Part shown: piece by piece, positions 50,101 to 62,100 of the stretch
Position numbering within the stretch: position 1 is the stretch's first letter
Layout: the number at the start of each line of letters is the position of its first letter
Assembly (NCBI RefSeq): GCF_000003815.2
Contig: NC_049996.1
Coordinates: forward strand, 17,409,322 to 17,473,321
Direction: 5' to 3'
DNA from: Branchiostoma floridae
Lineage: Eukaryota > Chordata > Leptocardii > Amphioxiformes > Branchiostomatidae
Length of the DNA stretch: 64,000 bases
The notes under the pieces: model-generated
What the model was told of the DNA's origin: nothing
The model's input: the letters and a program-made list of their open reading frames with translations, nothing else
The model's database searches: none
Translations under genes and position numbers: made by a program

Positions 50101-53100
50101 CATCTCTACATATGCTAATACAGTCAAGTATGTACAAGTTCAACTTCTTCTCGCTTCTTAAAACAGTTATAAACATAAGGACAAATGGAATCAATAATAT
50201 ATGGCTTATCTAATTGCATGAGAAGTATAAATTTTTCCGTGGTATTCAAGTATCGGAAATTTGGGAACATAAGTTGTATATTTTCAAAAAGGACGTTTCT
50301 TTCGTTTAATGAGACATGATGGAAGGTCAAAATGCCAATTTAGCCAGGTAAAAAATACCTTAACTCAGGTTGATTATGTATCTGCTACCTTATCTGTAAT
50401 GATGTTGTGAGACAAACACCGAGAATGTGAGTGGGTGGTGAAACCAAGTGTACACTGACTCCAGGAAGAGTAGTGTTACGATGTACACTAATGAAAATCT
50501 TAATAAAACAAACAAACAAACAAACACGTACCTCACTTCCATGACAGGCTGTGCGGAGTTTCTCCGTTCGCGGGGAAGTCGGACCTGGCGACCTTACGGA
50601 ACATCATCCGCGGGAACATCGACATGACGCGGGAGGGAGTCAGCAAGAGCTCTGAGGAGGCCAGGGACTTCTTAAGGGGGCTGCTGGCACAGAGCAAGGA
50701 GTAAGACATTCTGTACTTTTCTTAAGATTCACTAAGTCTTAAGAGTTTCCATTGGTGAAGAGGCCAGGGACTTCTTAAGGGGGCTGCTGGCACAGAGCAA
50801 GGAGTAAGACATTCAGACTTTGCTTACGATTCACTAAGTCTTAAGAGTTTCCATTGGTGAAGAGGCCAGGGACTTCTTAAGGGGCCTGCTGGCACAGAGC
50901 AAGGAGTAAGTCTTAGACATTCTGTACTTTTCTTAAGATTGACCAAGAGTTCCCACTGGTGAACCATGATGTGGACTAACAAACTATGGAACCCTCTCAA
51001 TGACAAATGTTTTCGTTTTGTATACAATCTTCAAGCTTTCAAAGCCATTTTCCCCCTTATGTCCCAGCATGATACTTTCCACCATCCATCAACTAAGTTC
51101 ATTGCATAATAAAAGTGGTCAAAAGGCCTTGCATTGAACAAAACCCAATAAAGAAAGTAGGCAATTGTGTTAAAGGTTCTGTGCGAAGACCAAATTTGGG
51201 GACACGCTTAGCAGACTGCAGGATCACTCCAGGCTATGTTTTTGAAGAACTGAATCTGTATAGGGACACCCTTAGTAGACTGTTGGTTAACGCTAGTCTG
51301 TGTGTTTAAAGAACTGAATATACAACTGTAGGGACACCCTTAGTAGACTACAGGTTAACCCTAGTCTGTGTGTTTAAAGAACTGGATATACAACTGTAGG
51401 GACACCCTTAGTAGACTACAGGTTAACCCTAGTCTGTGTGTTTAAAGAACTGAATATACAACTGTAGGGACACCCTTAGTAGACTACAGGTTAACCCTAG
51501 TCTGTGTGTTTAAAGAACTGAATATACAACTGTAGGGACACCCTTAGTAGACCTCAGGTTAACCCTAGTCTGTGTGTTTGAAGAACTGAATCTGTATAGA
51601 GACACCCTTAGTAGACTGCAGGTTAACCCTAGTCTGTGTGTTTGAAGAACTGAATCTGTATAGGGACACCCTTAGTAGACTGCTTGTTAACCCTAGTCTG
51701 TGTGTTTAAAGAACTGAATATACAACTGTAGGGACACCCTTAGTAGACTACAGGTTAACCCTAGTCTGTGTGTTTGAAGAACTGAATCTGTATAGGGACA
51801 CCCTTAGTAGACTGCAGGTTAACCCTAGTCTGTGTGTTTGAAGAACTGAATCGGTATAGGGACAACCTTAGTAGACTGCTGGTTAACCCTAGTCTGTGTG
51901 TTTAAAGAACTGAATATACAACTGTAGGGACACCTTTAGTAGACTGCAGGTTAACCCTAGTCTGTGTGTTTGAAGAACTGAATCTGTATAGGGACACCCT
52001 TAGTAGACTGCAGGTTAACCCTAGTCTGTGTGTTTGCAGGGCGAGGTACACCATCGAACAGTGCCTCCAGCACAGGTGGCTACAGGTGAGACATTGACAT
52101 TCTTACATGTTCAAGTATCTCTGTCCAGTCAATGACTATAATCCTTTTATATTTACCTGGAGAACAATTAGTGTAAAATTATTACATTCAGCAGGAAAGT
52201 CTTGATCATTGCTCCCTCTTGCCAAAACAATTCAGTATGTTAGACTGAGTTGAAAAATATCAATGGGAAGATCAACTTAAAAACAGTCTTAAGGCAAAGT
52301 CTGTACCCTGGTACACACAGTTTCAGGGACTTATTATAAGCAAATAGTCTGTATCTTTATCTGTAAAGCCTTTCAAAGTAGCGCCAGCTTCACAGGCACG
52401 CATCGCAGCAGCTGGTTATATTACACCAGACCTATCACACCCAACTTTTACACAATCTAAAATTCTAACTGTAAGCCCTGTTTAGAGCTATCAAATGCTG
52501 AAGATGCTGCTACAGTACTTTGTAGTAACTGTCCCCTACAAAGAGTTAAGAAATAGCTCAACACTTTCTCCCCCTTCCTTCAACACAGAGGGACAGGAAG
52601 AGCCCAGGGAACTACGTCGTGCCTAAACAGAACATCAAGGACTTCATGGCAAGGAGAAAATGGCAGGTAAAATGAACATCTTATTCTTCAAATGCCTCTG
52701 AAAGATCAACAGGTGTTTTGCCACCTGTTGTAAAGCTAGAAGTAATATGTTTCTGACTAAGAACCCCTTGGGGAAGGCCATTGACAGTCTAGGAAACAGA
52801 GACTGGTTTTCTCCTTGGTGCTGAATTGCTGTAACAAGTTTTCTGTATTTCTATTGCATGTGCTGTATTCCTTATTACCTGACTTGTATATGAACATGTA
52901 TGGTAGCAACAATGTCATTGAAAAGAAGCAAAGTCTTGCTATATGGTCTGCTCTATAGTGCTGTGCAACTTCTTACTGTATACCAATTGTTATGTTATGT
53001 GTATGAACAATGATTATTATAGCAGCATTTCAGTTGAAATGAAGTGAAGTCTTGCAAGATGTATGTTGTTGAAATGTTAGGGCATTGCAGATTTTCTAAA

Positions 53101-56100
53101 AGAATCTTTTATAGTTTGTATTCTAGACTTTATAGTGTAATGAATGTATTTTGGATGTTGCTTAGACGATTATTTTTTTATAGAAATGTAGGCTGAAGCG
53201 ATAATGTTGTCTTGAATGTATATGTCGTGCTCAATGATATGTTAATGAAGCACCGACTTTTTTAGTCACTGCACTTGCACTGCACCATGTTGTACATGTT
53301 TTCTGCACTTTGCCTGAGTTTTGCAGTCGTGGCTTGTCCGCCCACCGTGCGGTGAAAGCCACACACGTGTGTATAGCGCCCTCTATCTTCCCACAGGAGC
53401 ACTTCAGGGGGTTGATGTCTGTGTGGACTAAGGTATCGTGGCTGTGAGGGTGTGTGCTTGTGACTAGTGCATGCAGGGGCAGTTTTTGTGTGCAAGCATG
53501 TTATTCTGACATAGAAGGATCAGAACCAGAGCTGTCTCTAGCTTTCAATTTTTTCCTTTCTACTCATTGTTTGGGAGCCCATGTTGATAGTTTTTGTTTT
53601 TAAATCTGTCCTTTTAAGTTTAAAAATTCATTTTTGTTACTTTCATGTCAAGGAGTGCTGATGGTAGCGGTGGGTACAGAAAATTCAGGTTCAGTATCAG
53701 TCCAGCCCAATATGAACGGTTTACAGGTACCCATCGCTAGTAGACTGGTTGAAATTTTTGTCGGTCCCAACAAGCAAAATCAGTCCTTAGGGAAGGGAGG
53801 AGAACTGGAGACAGCTCTGATCAGCACCTGGTTATCTTTTGTTGGTTTGCTTTGACTTTTATTGAAGATATCAGTTTAGGTTTGTCACACGAGTTTCTGC
53901 ACTGTCATGCCATGCTGATCACTTGTTTTGGCACCATTCTATCACGCCTCCCATTCCATCCTTCACTCCCACCAGAAAATGAGAGCCATGAAACAGCTGG
54001 AGGCCCAGGGCAGTTCGCTGCAGGGTTTTTCAGGTGCCCGCCCCCTCGGCCAGATCACGCGCACTGCCTCTGTGTCCAGCATTGATTCTGGTTTGGATAA
54101 AGGACCCGATGCCAAGCTGAAGAAATCTGCCTCTATTCAGGATGTCACCACAGAGAAAGCCGGGCACCCGAACGGGCCTGCTGCTGGGCAACACAAGACG
54201 ACCCTAACAGTTCCGAGGCCCCCGCTGGTGAAGTCAAGGACGATTGAAGGGACAGCGCCAACAGAACCTGCGACCCCGCCCCAGCTTGCCGTGGTACAAA
54301 CGAAAGAAGCAGCGAAAATCGAAGTACCGAAAATTGTCAGCACCCCGACGTCAAAAAGAGCAGAACTTTTGCCTCCCGATGTCCGCAGACCAGGACAGCT
54401 TTCTAAGTCAAGATCGTTCGACGTCTCTTCATCACAGCCTCAAATCCAGGTGTCTAAGATGCCCTCAGGGTCACAGCAAGTGCCTCAAAGTCAAGTCTCA
54501 GGAGGGCTTCTTAAACAAGCGTCGGCTGACGATGCCTTCATGCCTCCGTCTCAAGACGTGGTTGCCAGGACGACGACCCTTCCACGCAGAGAGCGACCCC
54601 ACTCCATGGTTATCGAGCCAGCCTACCCCCCACCCCCGCAGAAGCAGAGACCTCTAAGTGACAGCGGGAGCTGGTTGCCGTCGGCGATGGTCGCGCCCGT
54701 CAGTCCACGAGGAGGAAACGTGAGTCCGGCAAAAGTCACGGTCATGTCCGGCCCGCTGCGGCCGGTACAGAAGTCAGCCTCGTTCGAGGTCATGGGGGTC
54801 GGGCGGGGTCAGACTCCAAGCCCAACTCCTGCAAAAATCACCGTCATCGCTAGCCCTGGTCCGATGAAATCACCCACGGGGCATTTCTTCTCCCAAAGCC
54901 GTGACGAAAGCCCCGGTTCCGCTCAGCCTCCTCCGAAAATCGATCAGAAGGTTCCGCTGGACGTGCAGAAGCCGCAGACCGACCGTCAGCTGAAGACGCC
55001 GAGCCCCAAACGGCCGCGTACGCCGAGCCCCGCTCGTGTCGTGGTCACCTCTAGCCCCACTCCAACCGGCAGCCCTGCGACATCGCCAAGGGAAGGACAC
55101 CCGCCCAGCGCCAAGGTGCAGAAGTCAGGAGAACCACTCCCACAAACCAAACAGCAAAAACCTGAGATTCAAAAACCAGAGACTCAAAAACCTGAGACTC
55201 AAAAACCTGATGCAAAACAGCAAAAGGAGCCCTTTGCCAGCCGTCAGAAATCTCGCACGTCGCCCACCAAACTCATGAAACAAAAGGCTGTGTCAAGCCG
55301 GCTCCAGAAACCAACGCTCGAAGACCCCAACATAAGCAAACCTGCACAGCCAAAAGTCGAAAAACCAAAGGCACCACCACCTCCTGCAATTTCTGAAACT
55401 CCCCGCACCAAGCCACCTCCTCCTACCATAACTGAAACTCCCCCCTCACCTGGCTCACCGTCCATGGCCTCTCCTTTCAGTTTCAAAAAAGCTGCCATAT
55501 TGAAAGACAAGCCGTTGTCAGATCGTGCCAAGTCTTCTCCTTTCACCAAGGAAAAGGAAGCTGACGTCTACAAAGACATGCCTCCTCTGGAGCAAACCAA
55601 ACCATCTGTTGCGATGGAAACAAAACCTGCACCAAAAGATACCAAAAAGAAAGTCGCCCCATCCGTGCCAAAATCAGTGCCTGCTGTACCCGTAAGCAAA
55701 CCTTCTATAGGACAAACCAAACCAAGCGTGCAGCCAAAAACACCCCAAGTGCCACAAACTACGAAAAAGGAGGTGTCAAAACCAACCTCTCCAGCTCTGA
55801 AACATGTCTCCAAAGTGCCCTCCAAGATTCCAGACGAGAGAAAAGCAGAGGAGAAGAAGACATCTCGAACAGAAGTGCCCAAAATGAAAGTTTCCTTCTC
55901 AGTGGAGGAGAAAGGACCGACGCCTGCACCAGGAAGGCTGGCCGTACCAAAACTTGTCAAAGCAAAGTCGCTCGACGATCGCTCCACAGTCGAAGCCAGG
56001 ATGTCCAAGCCTCAGCTTCTCAAGAAATCCTCCTCCTTCGATGCTCCGGATGATAAGTCTCCTCTGGAGATCATCCTCCAGATGAGGAAGGGTCTAAGAC

Positions 56101-59100
56101 CTGTCAAGAAGCAGCCAGTGAGAGCGCCGCTGGTCCACTCCAAGTCGGTTCCTGATGAGCTGAGTCAGATCACGCAGAAGATCCGAGGGGTGACGACAAA
56201 AGGCGGCGCCGAGAAACCAACTCCCGTCAAACCTACTCCCACTCCTACATTACGTAAATCTGCCTCGCTGGACCTCCCACGGATAACCGTGATCGAAAAA
56301 CCGTCTCTGCAACCGATCAGGGAGAAGCCGGAAACCCCGCCGTCTACACCGCCAAAGCCGAAGGTACACGTCGTTGCTGACCGCATGAAAGTGTCGCCAA
56401 GCAAAGAGGCCGAAACGAAAGCACCAGAAAAGTTCAAACCTCTCTTCGTGCGCAAAGCGGAACCACCGAGCCAACTGAGGATTCCTCCTCACGTAAAGAA
56501 GCAGGAAGAGAAAAAAGAGCGTCCGGAGCTGAGCGAAGCACCTTCGGTCCTACAGCGTGCCAACCTGGCCATCTTCAAACAGGCCAAGCCTCTCAAGTTT
56601 AAGAAAACTCCATCCATGGAGGAGGCTGAGAGAGTGGAGCAACCCAAAGAGCGACGAAGGGCGCCGTTTGCCGAGTTGAGAAAGGTGCCCTCTGTGGAGA
56701 GAAGACAAGAGGAGCTAGAACAGAAAACTAAGGTAGAAAAGAGAGTATCTGTCGGTACAGAGAAACAGAAGGTGGTAGAGAAAAGACCGCCAACAGAGGC
56801 GGGGAAGGAACTGGGCGTGGGGAAGGGACCAGACGCAGCTGTGCCAAAGCTCGAGAAGGCTGCACCTGAGGTGAAGGAGAAAAAGGTGGATGAAAGAAAG
56901 GCTCCTGAAGTGGCAAGAAGAAAGAAAGGGGTGGAAGAAGTTAAGAAGGCTCCAGAGGTTCCTAAGATGGAGATTGCAGCTCCTCAAGAGGCAAAGAGAA
57001 GTCCAGAAGCTCCACGGAGGGAGGCAGGGTCTACCCCAGCCATCTCCACTGTGCCTGCAGAAGTAAGGAGATCCACGGAGTTGGTGTCTGTGGTGATCAC
57101 GGCTTCAGCACAGGTGAGGGACAGTAAAATCATCTGTGTTATTATCTTGGAACCTGCTTGATACAAGAGTACTTGTTCTTTATAAAGTTGGCTTAAAATT
57201 TGTCAAACAGTAGTAGTAGTAAGAGTGAAATTCATTAAGTAACCTTCATTGTCAATTTTTGCCCTTTCTTTGCAACGTTTTATCTCATTTTACTGTAGAT
57301 CTATATAAAGTTCACAGCAACTTTGACAAATTAAGGCAACTTCTAATAGGACGTAAGCATAATATGAATGAACTTAGGAATCATGCATTCTACTGTCACA
57401 AAAAGTCATAAACATCAATTGTAATATCATCAGCTTAAAAAAGGTTATGTCGCAACTCTAATCTAATACATTGAGGTGTCCTTTGCACACCCTTACACAG
57501 CCTGAAGAAGTGCTCCCAGCTGTATCACAGGTGACGGAGAGAGTAGTAGTGCCGCCTCAAGCAAGACCGGCTTCCATCGCTCCCGCTGTTCCAGTTGCCA
57601 TGGCAACAGAGAAACCAGCTGAGGAGAAGGCTAGGGAGCCAGTACCGAAACCAGTTCCTCCCAAGAGAGAGGTGGTGAAACCATCTCCATTATTATTAGG
57701 GAAGGTTGAAGAAGTTGAGAAAGTCTCTCCTAAGACATCCCCAGTGGCTAAGATGTCTCCACCAGCTAAGATGGTTCCTGAGAGGACCCCAACACCTCCT
57801 CCGTCCCCTAAGAAGTCACCCGTAGCTAAGATGGCACCCGGTTCACCCCAACCACCTGTGGAACAGCCGACTCCCCCATCGGCTCAAGTGGTTGCATCCA
57901 TACAGAAGGAACCAGAACCAGCGCCAGCTACGAGGAAGGAACCACCCGAGGTGAGTAGGGGTGTAAACCAGTCATTTCTGAATGAGGCATCCAACATTAA
58001 CTGATCATACAGTTTCTTAAAAAATAACAGAAGATATGAAGTTATATGTAAGGAAGGTCCGGTCAATTTGGAAATTATAAAGAAGAAGTTTCAAAAGCAT
58101 GTTTTGTGATTTTTGACCCAGTTCCGTTAACTTTCACAGCCAGCGCCCAAGCCGAAGCCTCCGGCCTTCTCCCGTGTGGCGGTCATGGAGGTCGCCAAGA
58201 GGACAGGGGAGGTCAGCAGCTTCTCATTGGCCACATATTCTGTTTCCGTGGCAACTGTTTCTGTGGCAACTGTTTCCATGGCAACTGTTACTAGGACAAC
58301 CTTGCTTCCATGGCAACTGTTTCCATGGCGACTGTTTCCAGGGCAACTCTGTTTCCATGGCAATTCTATTTCTATCACAACCGACTCCATAAGAAATTTT
58401 GTAAGGAACGTAGGAAAATAGTTGAAAATGTTGCCATGGTAACAGGTGTCAGCTGTTCCCCTGTGCTTCTGTCTTCAGCCCTACCTTTAGTTAGTACTAT
58501 ATCTATTACAGTAATTGTTGTGTACACACTGCACCACCTCCCCCTCTCAGCTTCATGCTGCTATTAAAGTACTTACACCTGTTACTCTGTGTAACTGTTC
58601 ATCCCGTCTCACAAGTTCCTTTCTCTCCTTTCTTGTAGAATTTCCACCTGTAGTTAGAAAGTACTAACTTTGCTTTCCTTTGTGCTACAGCTGAAAACTT
58701 TGTCCACTCTTTTGTCGTATATCTTATTTAATTCCTGACAAGTAGCATTTTCTCCCTCTCACTGTACATTTGTATTGTCTTGCTTTCCCACATTGTAAAA
58801 TGTATCATGTCCCAATGTTCAACACTTCTCTACTATGAAATGTTTTGCAAAATCAATGTATCAATTTAGTGAAATATAGTTGCCTTTGAAGTATTGGTTT
58901 CATTCTTATATGTGTCCTTACTCCAAATTACTTAAAGTCACCAAATGTGAAAAAATTGGCATGCCTAACATTCAAATCACCTACCAAACATCAGGATGGT
59001 GTGTAGAAAAGAGAAAAATGACATGAACTTGTAGAACATTCTTAAAACCATGCATAAAGTTTATCTCCCTTTCTTCCATCTAAAGTGCATTTTTCCTGAG

Positions 59101-62100
59101 TTGAAATCTGACAGTGACTCTACCCCAGCTTCAGTGAAGTGTTCTGGTTTACAAAGAAATAAACTTGTGACCAGATTTTGATGACCTTGACCCCTGCAGG
59201 TCACAATTATGGCTGAAGAGGTCAAGAAACCGGTGGCCAAAATAGAACCTGTGCCCCAGGAGGCGGAGGTCAGAGGTCGCACCATAGAGGAGGTGGTCGC
59301 AACCATCCCGGTGAGTGTGTGTCAAGATGGAGCAGTTGTTTTATTCTTTTTTACTTTTACCTACAATATCTTGAAATCCTCAACTTGGAAGTTCTGCTGT
59401 TAGCAGAACGAAACTACCAAGAGAATACTATTAACTGTTACATTCAATCTCTTGGTTCTTGCATCTAAAACTAAGCTGACTAATCTCCAAGCAGATCCTA
59501 CGGTAGCATAAGATAGTATCAAAAGCTGGCAGAGGAGTGAAGCCGGCTTAGGAGTGTGTTTGGCTACATGGCAAATGGACACCTCTTGGCTGACTACACT
59601 ACTTGGCTAGTTTGGTACTATCTTATTCCATCGTAGGATCTGCTTGGAGATTAAAACTGACCTGGATTTCCAAAAATCAGCATGAAAACAGAGTCTGAGG
59701 GAAAAGCCTGTGCCTTCGTCTACACAGTTTCAGGTAGTGATTGATGATGATATACCTTATATCCATGTCACATTATCCACGATCTTCGGGCGTATCGATG
59801 GAAGATCGGCCATATTTAAGATCGACAGAGGGTTGCGCGTATTTTTCACCTGAAAACCGTCCCTGTCACATATAAGCCATACTTTGTACCTTGTAAAATT
59901 GTTGCGCAATAAAGTTATAATTATAAGCGAGGCTCGCATAATCGTCGTCCGATCGATTTTCGCCAAATTCGACAGGGGTATTAGGCAGACACTCTATGCA
60001 TAGCTGTGCATGGGAAGGTAGTGTAATTGGACTTACCTGTAACTTGGGGTGACCATGAAATGTCTGACGTGTTGCGAAATCTCTAAACCATGGGACTGAT
60101 GGATGGACGGATGGATGTAGCTTTGTATAAAATAAAATGTAACAACAGGAATAAAAGGCAAGAAAATGTAGACTAACCTGTAGCTTGGAGTGAAATGTCC
60201 ATCTCGCCAACACAAATGATTCTCCCCCTGCAGGAGGGGAAGCGTCCGCTGGCCAGGATGACGTCGCTGAAGCGGCGTGGATCGACCGGCTCGGACATGT
60301 CGGGCGTCTCGTCTCCCGCCGACAGCGAATCAGAGGAGTACTATAGCGGCACCTTCTCCGAGTCAGGTACACACCTGTAAAACATAACACACCTGTTATA
60401 TAACACCTGTATAACACACCTGTATAACACAACACACCTGTAAAACACACCACACCTGTAAACACAACACACCTGTATGTCACAGTGAATCAGAGGAGTA
60501 CTATAGTGGCACCTTCTCCGAGTCAGGTAACACACCTGTAAAACACACCTGTATATCACACCTGTATGTCACAGTGAATCAGAGGAGTACAACAGTGGCA
60601 CATTCTCCGAGTCAGGTAACACACCTGTATAACACACCTGTATTACGCCATTTATCGTTTTTACCGTTCTGTTCGCAGACACGGAGAGCAGTTGGTACTT
60701 CACAGCCAGCGAGGAAGTTACGCCGTTTATCATTTTTATGGTTATAATAAAGGATTGTTTATTTATGTTTTGATCCGAGGAGATTGTTTGATCCGACCAC
60801 ACACTGACCCGCCACGGTCAGCTTTAGTTAATTAACTCCAGGCAGGATAGTCCGGGGCATCATTCCCGGACCGCCTTCAATGCATGCGGACACAGAGAGT
60901 GGATGTTACGCTAGTTATCGTTTTTACCGTTCTGTTCGCAGACACGGAGAGCAGTTCCTACTTCACAGCTGGGGAGGATGAAGAGAACACAGCTCCAGTG
61001 TTCCTGAAGAGGATGCTGCGACAGACAGTCCAGGAGGGGAGCACCACCAGGTTCGAGGTCGTCGTCATCGGACAACCCAAACCTGCAGGTACGTCTGGTA
61101 CCACATATAGTCTGGTACGCAGTCAGGTACCGTAGTCAGACCCCAAAACCAAACCTGAAGGTACGTCTGGTACCATAACCATAGGTACCTAAGTCCAGTA
61201 CTGCAGCCAGGTACCATAGCATTAGGACCGGCTGCATATATTACCATAACCAGATACTAGTTAGACAACAAACTGAAACGTAAGATACTGTACTGTAGTC
61301 AGGTACTACCACAGTCAGGTACTGCAGCCCAAGTACCAAGGACCAGTTGCATAGTCAAGTACCTCTGCTTTGCACCATAACCAGGTACTGTAGGCAAGTA
61401 GGCATATATAGTCAGGCTGTGGAGACTCCAGATGAAAGGTTGCTGAAAAATTTACAGGCCACAGCACTTCATTCAAAATGTACAAATTTAGCGGGCGCTC
61501 AAGATGAAAACCTTTCTTATGGGGCATCCTTTAGGGTGCTTTCAGGTTGGGTTCTGTCATGCATCAAATCTCCTTCTTCCTTCCCTCTCTCCAGTGATGT
61601 GGCTGAGGAACAACTTCCCAATTAAGGAATCGGAGGATTTCCAGTTTCTGCAAGAAGGAAACATCTACTGTCTGGTGTTGCGGGAGGCGTACCCGGAGGA
61701 TGCCGGGCTCTACACCTGCCGAGCCATCAACTCTGTAGACGTTGTTTCCTGCAGCGCTGAGCTACGCGTCGAGGAAGGTACGGTGCTTACTGTTTGATTC
61801 ATTTGTTTTAGTGGGGACTTATTTTTACAGTAGGAGAGTAAAGGAGGCTTTTATGGTGTTCCATGCTCTGCATTGAAACAAATTTGGTAGATATACAATG
61901 GAAACAGACATCCCGCAGAGCAGACTTACGCATCGAGGAACGTCCTTAACGTACAGTTATTTTTGTGGGGAATTTCGTGGTAGAGAGGAAAGGAGATTTG
62001 ATGGTGATTTAAGTTTATGATGGAGAATTATACTGTACATGTAGTAAATTATATATAATCATAAAAACGTGCGTTTGCAGAGTGTTTTGGGGTAGAGAGG

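Larger units (their letters stand above)
48740..50389 (+). repeat. Tandem intronic duplication with reciprocal transposon insertions
   Basis: Copy A (48740-49490) and copy B (49903-50389) share TTCACTACGGCTCGTGTTTT through TCTTCTCCATAATTGTA, then TCAGGTTCCTT, ATGGAAGGTCAAA, GCCAATTTAGCCAGGT and CCTTAACTCA. Copy A holds a mariner, copy B a LINE fragment, and a 412-bp MITE separates them. Confidence 0.92.

Noticed and set aside
51170-52039. Regular repeats resembling a CRISPR array
   Set aside because: Units are contiguous minisatellite copies without unique spacers, in eukaryotic intron DNA next to an exon.
53928-53975. ATG at 53928 as start of a separate 1,077-residue protein
   Set aside because: A good acceptor at 53976 joins the frame in phase 0 to the kinase-tail exon; the upstream 16 codons are intron.
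54137-57166. Several ORFs on both strands inside the linker exon
   Set aside because: Shadows of the 1,046-codon frame caused by its GC-rich, repetitive codons.
58127-58421. ORFs coding repeated ATVSMATVS-like peptides
   Set aside because: They read through the GTTTCCATGGCAACT minisatellite in an intron.
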